Position numbers and translations under genes: made by a program | The notes under the pieces: generated by a model | Seen by the model: the letters and a program-made list of their open reading frames with translations, nothing else | Databases searched by the model: none | What the model was told of the DNA's origin: nothing | In this document: piece after piece, positions 47,790 to 55,918 of the stretch | Position numbering within the stretch: the first letter of the stretch is position 1 | Layout: every line of letters begins with the position of its first letter | Source: UBA8752 sp002336475 | Lineage (GTDB): Bacteria > Bacteroidota > Bacteroidia > Flavobacteriales_D > Sanyastnellaceae | NCBI GenBank assembly: GCA_943846755.1 | Contig: OX044365.1 | Coordinates: 2,604,001-2,668,000 of the forward strand | DNA: 64,000 bases | Direction of reading: 5' to 3'

Positions 47790-49859
47790 ATGGAATCGAA
47801 CAATCAAGAGCCCCGCAAGCCCAACAAACCGAGTTTCAATTTTTACTGGGTCTATGCCGGTATTGGTGCCTTGCTGATTGCCATGATCCTCTCAGGAGGA
47901 GCCAGCGGGGGAGCGGGGAATGTGAGCTTTCAGGAGCTTGTAAGCAAAGCTGAAGCAGGAGAGTTGAGAAAGCTGAGTCACAATGGAATGGTGGCCGAAG
48001 CTTGGTATACCGACAATGCCAGAGACTCCATCATGAAGGACCAACCAGAAGGTCCTCTGGGAGGCGCTTTTTTGCGCGGGGCAGATTTGATGGTCGAGAT
48101 TCCTCCTTCCGAAAAGAACATCGACCGTTTGGATCAACTTTCGGCAGATGGAAAGGTGATTGTCTCCTATGAACGTTCCAATGAATGGGGCCAGCAGTTG
48201 GTGTTTTACATCATTGTTCTCGCAATCATGGTTGGCGTTTGGATGGTGCTCATGCGGCGCCTCGGCGGCGGCGGCGGTGGCGGCGGTCAGATTTTCAATA
48301 TTGGAAAGTCCAAGGCGCAGTTGTTCGACAAGGAAAATTCGACCCAAGTCAATTTCAACGATGTAGCCGGCCTCGAAGGGGCGAAGGAAGAGCTCGGCGA
48401 GATTGTAGAGTTTTTGAAAAACCCCGATAAGTACACGGATTTAGGGGCGAAAATTCCAAAAGGCGCATTGCTTGTGGGCCCTCCAGGTACGGGTAAGACA
48501 CTCTTGGCCAAAGCGGTTGCCGGAGAAGCGCAGGTACCCTTCTTCTCTCTGAGCGGTTCTGATTTCGTGGAGATGTTCGTGGGGGTAGGTGCGAGCCGGG
48601 TGAGGGATCTGTTCAAGCAGGCCAAAGACAAGAGCCCCTGTATCGTTTTTATCGATGAGATTGATGCTGTAGGGCGTGCTCGGGGCAAAAATGCGAGCAT
48701 GGGATCCAATGATGAGCGGGAGAATACGCTGAACCAGTTGTTGACTGAGATGGATGGATTTGGCACCAACAGTGGTGTGATCATCTTGGCCGCAACGAAC
48801 CGTGCGGACATCCTCGACAGTGCATTGATGCGGGCTGGACGGTTTGACCGTCAGATCTACGTGGACATGCCAGACCTGACGGAACGGGAAGCCATTTTCA
48901 CAGTGCACTTGGCTCCTCTGAAGTCAGACGACTCCATTGATGTGGACTTTTTGGCGCGCCAGACTCCCGGGTTTAGTGGTGCGGACATTGCCAACATTTG
49001 TAATGAGGCTGCACTGATTGCGGCCCGACGCGATGCCGGTAGGGTAGGGAAGCAGGACTTTTTGGATGCTGTGGACCGTGTGGTGGGGGGGCTTGAAAAG
49101 AAGAACAAGCTCATCACAGAAAGCGAAAAACGAACGATCGCCTTCCACGAGGCGGGTCACGCAACGGTCAGCTGGATGTTGGAGCATGCCTCTCCTTTGG
49201 TAAAGGTGACCATCGTGCCGAGGGGGCAATCCTTGGGGGCGGCCTGGTATCTGCCTGAGGAAAGGCACATCACCACGACCGAGCAGATTTTTGATGAGAT
49301 GTGCGCTGCGTTGGGAGGCAGGGCAGCAGAGGACTTGACCTTTGGTAAAATTTCTACCGGAGCGCTGAGTGATTTGGAGAAGGTGACCAAGCAGGCGTAT
49401 GCCATGGTCAGTGTCTATGGTTTGAACAAACGCATCGGAAACCGAAGCTTTTACGACCCTCGGGCAGAAGCAACGTTTACCAAGCCCTACAGTGAGGAGA
49501 CGGCCCGCATCATTGACGAGGAAGCTGGAGCCATCATTGAGCGTGCTTATGCCAAGGCCCGCGAAATCTTGGAGTTGCACAAAGACAAGCTCAATGCACT
49601 TTCCGAGCGTCTGCTCGAGCGGGAAGTGTTGTTCAAGGAGGACCTGATTGAATTGCTCGGCCCAAGGCCGTGGGAGCAGGAGACCAAAGTCTCCATCGGC
49701 GAAAATACCGTGGGTAAACCACAGGAGACAACAGAAGCCGAAGCCGCCGCTTCAGAAGCAGCAATCGAAGCCCCTGAGCCTGCGCAACAGATGCCGTCCG
49801 ATGAATCTTCCGATGAGGAGTCCAAACAGGAAGGAGGTGCCGATGAAAACGCCGCGTAA
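47790..49859 (+). CDS. ftsH: ATP-dependent zinc metalloprotease FtsH
   Basis: Membrane-anchored AAA+ protease that degrades unassembled membrane proteins and short-lived regulators. 689 residues. Membrane helices lie at about 14-32 and 135-152 with a periplasmic domain between. A Gly-rich linker, Walker A 'GPPGTGKT', Walker B 'IVFIDEIDAVG' and the second region of homology 'ATNRADILDSALMRAGRFDR' (in part) follow. The zinc site is 'HEAGH' with downstream 'DLEK'. The C-terminal ~60 residues are Ala/Glu-rich. The last base of its TAA is the first of the next gene's ATG. Confidence 0.97.
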   Translation: MESNNQEPRKPNKPSFNFYWVYAGIGALLIAMILSGGASGGAGNVSFQELVSKAEAGELRKLSHNGMVAEAWYTDNARDSIMKDQPEGPLGGAFLRGADLMVEIPPSEKNIDRLDQLSADGKVIVSYERSNEWGQQLVFYIIVLAIMVGVWMVLMRRLGGGGGGGGQIFNIGKSKAQLFDKENSTQVNFNDVAGLEGAKEELGEIVEFLKNPDKYTDLGAKIPKGALLVGPPGTGKTLLAKAVAGEAQVPFFSLSGSDFVEMFVGVGASRVRDLFKQAKDKSPCIVFIDEIDAVGRARGKNASMGSNDERENTLNQLLTEMDGFGTNSGVIILAATNRADILDSALMRAGRFDRQIYVDMPDLTEREAIFTVHLAPLKSDDSIDVDFLARQTPGFSGADIANICNEAALIAARRDAGRVGKQDFLDAVDRVVGGLEKKNKLITESEKRTIAFHEAGHATVSWMLEHASPLVKVTIVPRGQSLGAAWYLPEERHITTTEQIFDEMCAALGGRAAEDLTFGKISTGALSDLEKVTKQAYAMVSVYGLNKRIGNRSFYDPRAEATFTKPYSEETARIIDEEAGAIIERAYAKAREILELHKDKLNALSERLLEREVLFKEDLIELLGPRPWEQETKVSIGENTVGKPQETTEAEAAASEAAIEAPEPAQQMPSDESSDEESKQEGGADENAA

Positions 49860-50077
49860 TGGAGGGGTGGACACTCATTCACAGCGATTCGGTGCCCTTC
49901 GGAGCTGAGGTTTACCGCACGCGCTTAGAGGCTGCAGGCATTAAAGTGGTGGTCCTCAACAAGCAAGACAGCAGCTACGGCATGTTTGGTTCCGTGGAAG
50001 TTTACGTTCCCAATGAAGACCTGCAGCGCTCCAAGGAAGTCTTGAGCGTTTCAGAAGACGGTGAAACGTCTGCATGA
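49859..50077 (+). CDS. DUF2007 family small protein
   Basis: 72 residues. 'SDSVPFGAEVYRTRLEAAGIKVVVLNKQDS' in pieces and 'VEVYVPNEDLQRSKEVL' are the two halves of the DUF2007 (putative signal-transducing protein) ferredoxin-like fold. It starts within the ftsH stop (TAATG) and its 3' end overlaps cdsA by four bases. The role is unknown; the position hints at a function with FtsH or lipid synthesis. Confidence 0.85.
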   Translation: MEGWTLIHSDSVPFGAEVYRTRLEAAGIKVVVLNKQDSSYGMFGSVEVYVPNEDLQRSKEVLSVSEDGETSA

Positions 50078-50736
50078 GTGCTGGAAACTCTGAGTTTCAG
50101 GTCCGCGCCCTGACGGGCGTTGGCATTGTAGGGCTCATTGTAGGTTCTATTATATACGGTCCCTGGACGTACTGGTGCCTTGTGCTCACCGCGTGTGCAA
50201 TTGGTGGTGTTGAATTGGCCTCTGCTTGGCGCCGGATTCCCGCTTTTCCTCGATCCCCTCTTGTTGGCGTGGGGGCACTCATGCTCCTGTTGGTTGCTTT
50301 TGGAGCGTTGGCAGGTTTGTCTTGGACCGATGGAGGGTACGACTTCTGGATTCCCTTGGGTTGGTTTGCATTAATGTGGTCCAACGATACCGGTGCGTAT
50401 TTGGTGGGGCGCAGGTGGGGTCGGCATCCTTTGGCCCCTTCTATATCTCCAGGAAAGACTTGGGAGGGTTGGGCAGGAGGTGCAGCGGCGGCCCTTTTGG
50501 TGGGCGGCATATTGCACCACAACTTCGGAGCAGCTGGCTCTGGCCATTGGATTGTTCTCGCCTCCCTTGTTTCTGTTTTTGGCCCCCTCGGCGACCTGTT
50601 AGAAAGCCTGTTGAAGCGGAGGGCAGGAATCAAGGATTCAGGCCAGATTTTGCCCGGTCATGGTGGTATACTTGACCGATTTGATTCTCACATTATTGCC
50701 GCACCTGTTGCCTTGTTGTACCTCATTTATTCCTGA
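50074..50736 (+). CDS. cdsA: Phosphatidate cytidylyltransferase
   Basis: Makes CDP-diacylglycerol from phosphatidate and CTP at the inner membrane. 220 residues, shorter than the usual 260-280, with about five to six helices, so the N-terminal helices seem reduced. The C-terminal signature is intact: 'SNDTGAYLVGRRWG', 'SISPGKTWEGW', then 'LKRRAGIKDSGQILPGHGGILDRFDS' in part. Coupled to DUF2007 by an ATGA overlap and followed by psd, the next-but-one step of phosphatidylethanolamine synthesis. Confidence 0.94.
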   Translation: MSAGNSEFQVRALTGVGIVGLIVGSIIYGPWTYWCLVLTACAIGGVELASAWRRIPAFPRSPLVGVGALMLLLVAFGALAGLSWTDGGYDFWIPLGWFALMWSNDTGAYLVGRRWGRHPLAPSISPGKTWEGWAGGAAAALLVGGILHHNFGAAGSGHWIVLASLVSVFGPLGDLLESLLKRRAGIKDSGQILPGHGGILDRFDSHIIAAPVALLYLIYS

Positions 50737-50747
50737 ACCCGATTGAC

Positions 50748-51413
50748 ATGACAATTCACCGTGCCGGCCACAAGGTCATCCTCGTTTTTTTATTGGGCAT
50801 CGCTCTGCTGCAAGGCTTGATTTCTTGGATCCCTGCCATTCACATCGTGCTCGAGGTGTTTTTGAGGGTGGTGCTGATCGGCCTTGGATTGCTGGTGTTG
50901 TGGTTTTTCCGCATTCCGAAGCGCCCCTATACCGGACAACCGGGTGAAGTCACCGCGGTCAGCGATGGCAAAGTCGTTTTGGTTGAAGAGGTAGATGAGC
51001 CCGAAGTGATCGGAGGAAAGGCCATTAAAATCTGTGTTTTCTTGAGCATCTTCGACGTGCACGCCCAGTGGGCGCCAGTCGCGGGGACATTGGAGTATTT
51101 CAAGTACCACAGGGGAGAGTACCTCGTGGCTTGGCATGAGAAATCCTCGACTTTAAATGAGCGCACCACATATGGACAGCGCACACCTGGAGGGTTGGTG
51201 GTCTGGCGTCAAATTGCAGGTGCTGTAGCCCGGCGCATTCGTTGGTATGTGAAGCAAGGGGATGAGGTAGCAGGAGGCCAAGAGTGCGGTTTTATCCTGT
51301 TTGGTTCACGGATTGATTTCTACTTGCCATTGGGAGCAGAATTGATGGTGAAGCCGGGAGATCGCGTGGTGGCAAGGAGTACAGTGCTCGCACGGTTGCC
51401 CGAAGTGTCTTAA
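50748..51413 (+). CDS. psd: Phosphatidylserine decarboxylase (short, archaeal-type)
   Basis: Converts phosphatidylserine to phosphatidylethanolamine. 221 residues with one or two N-terminal membrane helices. 'CVFLSIFDVHAQWAPVAGTL' in part and the self-cleavage site 'FGSRIDFYLP', where the Ser becomes the pyruvoyl group, mark the short Psd class of Bacteroidota. It lies 11 bases after cdsA, consistent with a phospholipid operon. Confidence 0.94.
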   Translation: MTIHRAGHKVILVFLLGIALLQGLISWIPAIHIVLEVFLRVVLIGLGLLVLWFFRIPKRPYTGQPGEVTAVSDGKVVLVEEVDEPEVIGGKAIKICVFLSIFDVHAQWAPVAGTLEYFKYHRGEYLVAWHEKSSTLNERTTYGQRTPGGLVVWRQIAGAVARRIRWYVKQGDEVAGGQECGFILFGSRIDFYLPLGAELMVKPGDRVVARSTVLARLPEVS

Positions 51414-51457
51414 CTTCCGGCACTTCAGACGGGTACATTCCCGGAACCGAATCAAAC

Positions 51458-53371
51458 ATGCGAATCGCAACCCTTACGCTGGCCGCGTTATGTGCGGCAT
51501 TTACGGCCGTTCAGGCCCAAAGTTTTCACCGCCTCGATGATGCACAAAAAGTGCAGGCTGTAATGCCATCGGTCGACATGACCGGAGAGGAAATCATTCC
51601 ATACCAACCGCTGAATGCGCAGAATGTGGGAGACATAGATCACCTGCAATTGCGGGACATGGTCATTGAGCGTCAGGTCATTGGTTACACCCAATATGAC
51701 CTGCAGTCTAACTATGCTGTTGATGACCGCGTTTTCAGTTCTTCAGAAGGGCTGAGTGCGGGTTGGATTCAGTCCTTGGAGACCTCACCATTTGGGGACC
51801 GCGGAACGGGATACAACTTCAAGGACGCCGGAACGGGCTCGGACTGGGGAGAGATCCCTTACGACCGCATTGAAGACGTCCGGATCGGATGGCCTTCATT
51901 GGGCCACCTCGCCAACGGTTCAGAGTTCGCTTTGAGCCACGGCAGTACGGGTGGATTGGTCTTTGCTACCCGCGATGCGGTAGGGAGTGGGGCTTGGTCG
52001 ACCACGACCTTGCCTGCGTTGACCGCTGAAGATGAAACCGACATCTGGCACCTCTGGCCGCGCGCTACCGTGGGTGGTGCTGATGGCAACAGCATCCACG
52101 CCATTTGTATCAGTGCTCCCGCCGGCAACGGAGGCGTGCTGTACAACGGCCAAGACGGTGCGTTGATTTACATGCGTTCTACCGATGGAGGCGCCAACTG
52201 GGACATCCAGACCTTTGCTGAGCTCGACACTTCTGCATTTGCTGGAGGTTTTGTGGCCGACTCCTATGCCATTCACGCCGAAGGAGACAAGGTCGCTTTT
52301 GCAGTATTCAATGGCTTCTATGACACCTTCGCAATGGTGTCAGAGGACAATGGTGAGACTTGGACATACGAGGCCATCGTGGACTTCCCCGTTGACAACT
52401 ACGTTTTGGACTCAGGAGCGTTGCTCGATACCACCATTGCCGATGCTGTGGATGCCAATGGCAACGCCATGTTTTTCAATGCTGACCGGGCAGGTGATGT
52501 GTTGGTCGACGAGGCAGGAGGAGTGCACGTCTTCTTTGGCGCCATGTTCTACGCTGACAGCGACACCACGGATGCTACGAGCAGCTATTACCCCTTTACC
52601 AATGGATTGGAGTACTGGCGTCCTGATATGGGCCCAGACAGCAGCATGACGATTGCCTATGCCTATGACATCGATGAAAGCGGTACGCTGGATTATGAAG
52701 ATGAAATCGCGGGATACTTTGTGGGCATCAGCTCTCAGCCTTCAGCCGGTTTGGTGGTCGAGTCCAATACCATCGTGGTGGCTTACAGCGCGTTGATGGA
52801 AAACTTCAGCACGGGCATTCAGAATTACCGCCACTGCTACGTGGTGCACTCTACCGACCTCGGTGAGACGTGGAACTCCGAAAGCGCTTGTGATGTCACC
52901 CCCGACTTGGACTTTGACCTCATTGAGAGCGTTTATCCTTGCGTTCCCCAGCGCATTCAAGGAGGACAGGTGAACCTGACTTACCAGCGTGACTTCGAGC
53001 CAGGCTTGCACGTTCGTGGAGACGAGGATCCCATTGACATCAACGATATCGTTGGATTGACCATGAATGTGGAGGACCTCGACGATTGTGCAGATGTGGA
53101 GTTTGAGGACTACGTGGGAGTGGGCGACATCGATCAGGTCGGTTTTGGCCTCTATCCAAACCCGGCAGACGCAGTCGTGGAGATCGTCCTCGACGACCTG
53201 TTGATCGGCGCAGAAGTGTTTGTCCGCGATATGGGCGGACGTCTGGTGCGTCAGGCCCGCATTCAGGGCAAGCTCGCCCGCCTCGATGTGTCAGATTTGA
53301 CACCAGGAGTTTATACTGTGGAAGTAAGTGGCTCAGGTGCACGCAGCATCGAGCGCTTGTCCATTCGCTGA
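51458..53371 (+). CDS. Secreted BNR-repeat protein with T9SS type A sorting domain
   Basis: 637 residues. Signal peptide about 1-20 (ending 'AVQA'). The body has sialidase-like BNR Asp-box repeats ('STDGGANW', 'SEDNGETW', 'STDLGETW'), suggesting a beta-propeller. The last ~75 residues are a T9SS C-terminal sorting domain: 'GLYPNPADAVVEIVL', 'VFVRDMGGRLVRQ', 'LDVSDLTPGVYTVEV'. It should be exported by the type IX system and cleaved or anchored at the surface. No catalytic residues of sialidases are evident. It is the only protein here with a visible T9SS signal. Confidence 0.9.
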   Translation: MRIATLTLAALCAAFTAVQAQSFHRLDDAQKVQAVMPSVDMTGEEIIPYQPLNAQNVGDIDHLQLRDMVIERQVIGYTQYDLQSNYAVDDRVFSSSEGLSAGWIQSLETSPFGDRGTGYNFKDAGTGSDWGEIPYDRIEDVRIGWPSLGHLANGSEFALSHGSTGGLVFATRDAVGSGAWSTTTLPALTAEDETDIWHLWPRATVGGADGNSIHAICISAPAGNGGVLYNGQDGALIYMRSTDGGANWDIQTFAELDTSAFAGGFVADSYAIHAEGDKVAFAVFNGFYDTFAMVSEDNGETWTYEAIVDFPVDNYVLDSGALLDTTIADAVDANGNAMFFNADRAGDVLVDEAGGVHVFFGAMFYADSDTTDATSSYYPFTNGLEYWRPDMGPDSSMTIAYAYDIDESGTLDYEDEIAGYFVGISSQPSAGLVVESNTIVVAYSALMENFSTGIQNYRHCYVVHSTDLGETWNSESACDVTPDLDFDLIESVYPCVPQRIQGGQVNLTYQRDFEPGLHVRGDEDPIDINDIVGLTMNVEDLDDCADVEFEDYVGVGDIDQVGFGLYPNPADAVVEIVLDDLLIGAEVFVRDMGGRLVRQARIQGKLARLDVSDLTPGVYTVEVSGSGARSIERLSIR

Positions 53372-53377
53372 TTGGTG

Positions 53378-54679
53378 ATGGCATCCGGGCGGCTTTTGGT
53401 AGAGATCCTGTCCATCGGTGATGAGTTGCTGATAGGGCAGACGGTCAACACCAATGCCGCCTGGATGGGCCATCTCCTCGAAAATGAGGGGTGGCGTGTC
53501 AACCGATGTGTGGTGGTCTCCGATGAAGAGGAGGCCATTTTAGACGCCCTCAAGGACGCGGAGTCACGGGCGGAACTTGTGTTGATTACGGGGGGGCTTG
53601 GGCCGACCCGTGACGACATCACCAAACATGTGCTGTGCCGTCATTTTGGTACAAGATTGGTGCGTTACTCTGAAATCGAGGCCAGGATTGTTTCTTGGTT
53701 CGAGCGGCGTGGCCGGCCTATCCTTCAAGTGAACAGGGATCAAGCACTGCTGCCTGAATCCTGCACTCCATTGGAGAACCCATTGGGCACTGCCAGCGGC
53801 ATGTTGTTTGAGCGGCCCGGTGGCATGACGGTTTCCATGCCCGGTGTTCCCTATGAAATGGAATACATCATGGAACACGGTGTGGTTCCTGCGGTGCATG
53901 CCCGCATGCAACAACAGGGGAGGCAGCCCAAAAGGGCCCATTTGTCTTTGCTAACCATGGGCACCGGGGAGAGCCAGTTGGCCAAGACCCTCGGTGATAT
54001 GGAAGGAGCCCTAGAAAATCAGGGCATCAAGCTGGCTTATTTGCCGAGCCCTGGTAGCGTGCGCATTCGGTTGACCGCCGAAGGCGATGCTGTCCATGAT
54101 TTAGAGAAAGCCCACGGTGAAGTGTTGGAGCGTTTGTCGGAATGGGTGGTGTCGGAAGTTGGCCTGCCGGTTGAAGAGGCGTTGGGGCATTGCTTGGTGA
54201 ATCAAGGTCAGACATTGGCTGTGGCTGAGAGTTGCACGGGTGGTGCCTTGGGTGCTGCTTTGGTGGCCCGTCCGGGTGCCAGTGCATTTTTCATGGGTGG
54301 GGTTCAGGCCTATTCCAACGCGGCCAAGGAGAACCTGTTGGGCGTTCCAATTGCGCTCATTGCCCAGTTCGGAGCGGTGTCTGAGCCGGTGGCTGTGGCC
54401 ATGGCCCAGGGGGCACGAGAAAAGTTTGGGTCCGATTACGGAGTGTCGATTACGGGCATTGCTGGTCCGGATGGCGGGAGTGAGGATAAGCCAGTCGGCA
54501 CTGTTTATATGGCTTGTGACGGTCCGTTGGGCGTGTTATGCGTACGGCATCAGTTTGGACGGGACCGTACCCGGAATCTCGCGATGGCGGTGCGTTCAGC
54601 TGCCCAAATGGCATTGCAAGCTGCCCTTAAATGGGGTGTAGAATCAAAACCCGCCTCAAGGGTTGCGGATTCACTCTGA
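53378..54679 (+). CDS. cinA: CinA family protein (nicotinamide-nucleotide amidohydrolase)
   Basis: 433 residues from the ATG at 53378; a TTG/GTG pair just before it is less likely. The N-terminal MoCF-like domain (COG1058) has 'SIGDELLIGQTVNTNA' and 'ITGGLGPTRDD'. The C-terminal CinA domain has 'AVAESCTGG' and 'GVSITGIAGPDGG'. The C-terminal domain deamidates NMN in the pyridine-nucleotide cycle; the N-terminal domain has ADP-ribose pyrophosphatase activity in some members. It starts seven bases after the T9SS protein gene. The rpmB promoter overlaps its 3' end. Confidence 0.95.
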   Translation: MASGRLLVEILSIGDELLIGQTVNTNAAWMGHLLENEGWRVNRCVVVSDEEEAILDALKDAESRAELVLITGGLGPTRDDITKHVLCRHFGTRLVRYSEIEARIVSWFERRGRPILQVNRDQALLPESCTPLENPLGTASGMLFERPGGMTVSMPGVPYEMEYIMEHGVVPAVHARMQQQGRQPKRAHLSLLTMGTGESQLAKTLGDMEGALENQGIKLAYLPSPGSVRIRLTAEGDAVHDLEKAHGEVLERLSEWVVSEVGLPVEEALGHCLVNQGQTLAVAESCTGGALGAALVARPGASAFFMGGVQAYSNAAKENLLGVPIALIAQFGAVSEPVAVAMAQGAREKFGSDYGVSITGIAGPDGGSEDKPVGTVYMACDGPLGVLCVRHQFGRDRTRNLAMAVRSAAQMALQAALKWGVESKPASRVADSL

Positions 54680-54712
54680 AAACCGCACCTTTGCACTCCC
54701 GAAATCGTCGGG
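54663..54712 (+). promoter_or_regulatory. Candidate rpmB promoter and leader hairpin
   Basis: TTG at 54663-54665, 20 bases, CACCTTTG at 54686-54693 (one mismatch to TAnnTTTG) followed by CAC. The leader then contains CCCGA-AATCG-TCGGG (54698-54712), a small hairpin 28 bases before the rpmB ATG that could take part in ribosomal-protein autoregulation. Confidence 0.45.
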
Positions 54713-54740
54713 AACTGGAAAAACTCAGAATAGGAATATC

Positions 54741-54983
54741 ATGAGCCGCATTTGTCAGCTTACCGGAAAGAAGGTGATGGTTGGAAACAATGTTTCCCAC
54801 TCGAAGCGCCGTACCAAGCGTCGTTTCTACCCCAACCTCTTTAAAAAGCGTTTCTTCATTCCAGAAGAGGACCGCTGGATGACCATGCGTGTCAGTGCCT
54901 CGGGCATTCGCAACATCAACCGTCTCGGCGTGTTGGGTGCCATTTCTAAGGCCAAGGAACAGGGGACTTGGACGGAAGCGTAA
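54741..54983 (+). CDS. rpmB: 50S ribosomal protein L28
   Basis: 80 residues, basic, starting 'MSRICQLTGKKVMVGNNVSHS' in part, then 'KRRTKRRFYPNLFKKRF', with the Bacteroidota-type C-terminus. The ATG at 54741 is the family start; an open frame extending upstream into cinA is not coding. Usually followed by rpmG, but here the gene ends at a terminator with no rpmG behind it. Confidence 0.97.
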   Translation: MSRICQLTGKKVMVGNNVSHSKRRTKRRFYPNLFKKRFFIPEEDRWMTMRVSASGIRNINRLGVLGAISKAKEQGTWTEA

Positions 54984-55001
54984 GTTTTCTGAGCAGCAGT
55001 A

Positions 55002-55043
55002 CCCCATGAAAAAGGCCCGCAATCGCGGGCCTTTTTCATGGGG
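55002..55043. terminator. Bidirectional rho-independent terminator
   Basis: CCCCATGAAAAAGGCCCGC, AATC loop, perfect complementary arm ending CATGGGG. The A5/T5 tracts flank the GGCCCGC core, so it works on both strands. It separates rpmB (plus) from the prohibitin-like gene (minus). Confidence 0.93.
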
Positions 55044-55058
55044 TGTGTTTTTGCGGGA

Positions 55059-55883
55059 TCAGTTGTTGCCGAGGATGATGGGCAGGCCATCATCTCCACC
55101 TCCGACAACCACAATCTTGGTGTTGGTGCTTAGGGCGAGGTTCTGAGTGGCTTCAATGCCCTTCCAGCGCAGAAGCTCATCAGAAATGCCTTCGGATACG
55201 ATGTCTTGGAAATCCCGAACACCTTCGGCTTCAATCCTCTTACGGGCCGCCTCTTTGGTCTCTTTTTCCAAGCGGAACTCGTATTCCAGAGACTCCTGCT
55301 CTTGTTGGAGCTTGCGCTCGATGGCTTCCTCAAGGGTTTTGGGGAGCCGAATGTTCCGGATCAAAACGTCGTTGAGCTGGATGAAGTTGCTGGCGAGCTT
55401 TTCGCGCAAGCGGTCCTCGATTTCAACTTGGATTTGCTCTCTTTTGGAGGTGTTGATCTCTTCGGGAAGGTATTTGGCAAATACCTCACGAGAAACAGAG
55501 CGCATGGAGGGCACGATCACGGCATCCTCGTAGTCTCTTCCGCGTTCAATTTCGAGTGCGCCCAAATTTTTCCGCACAGGCTCGTGGAACACAGTCATGT
55601 CCAATTGGATTTTGAGCAGATTAGAGGAAAGAACGTCGAGCTTCTGCTGCATCTCTTTTTGGCGGATCTCGTAGACGACCACCTTGTCCCATGGCGTCTT
55701 GAAGTGAAAGCCCTGGCCGACAGGAGCCTCGTCAGGATTGATGCCGTCGGCAAACGTCCGGAAAACCAGTCCAGCGTATCCAGAGGGAATGGTGTAGGTA
55801 ATCGAGGACCAGCTGATCAGCAGGGCCACAAAGAGTCCTGATATCAGGGCTACTAGTTTGATAGGGCGGGAAGATGTATCCAT
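55059..55883 (-). CDS. Prohibitin / SPFH-domain (HflC-like) membrane protein
   Basis: 274 residues. One N-terminal membrane helix (about 9-28), an SPFH/band-7 domain ('GYAGLVFRTF', 'EAPVGQGFHFKTPWD', 'MQQKLDVLSSNLL') and a long charged coiled coil ('LQQEQESLEYEFRLEKE', 'ARKRIEAEG'), ending in a Gly-rich tail. SPFH proteins form ring scaffolds in the membrane and often modulate FtsH, which is encoded 5 kb away here; any link is inference. It has its own start 35 bases downstream of the VWA gene's end. Confidence 0.92.
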   Translation of the reverse strand: MDTSSRPIKLVALISGLFVALLISWSSITYTIPSGYAGLVFRTFADGINPDEAPVGQGFHFKTPWDKVVVYEIRQKEMQQKLDVLSSNLLKIQLDMTVFHEPVRKNLGALEIERGRDYEDAVIVPSMRSVSREVFAKYLPEEINTSKREQIQVEIEDRLREKLASNFIQLNDVLIRNIRLPKTLEEAIERKLQQEQESLEYEFRLEKETKEAARKRIEAEGVRDFQDIVSEGISDELLRWKGIEATQNLALSTNTKIVVVGGGDDGLPIILGNN

Positions 55884-55918
55884 GGGGCTAAGCTATAACC
55901 CCCGGAGCAACGCACAGC

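Noticed and set aside
47738..47953. Small frame beginning before ftsH as an upstream regulatory ORF
   Set aside because: It overlaps ftsH in another frame over most of its length, has no good ribosome-binding site and no recognisable product.
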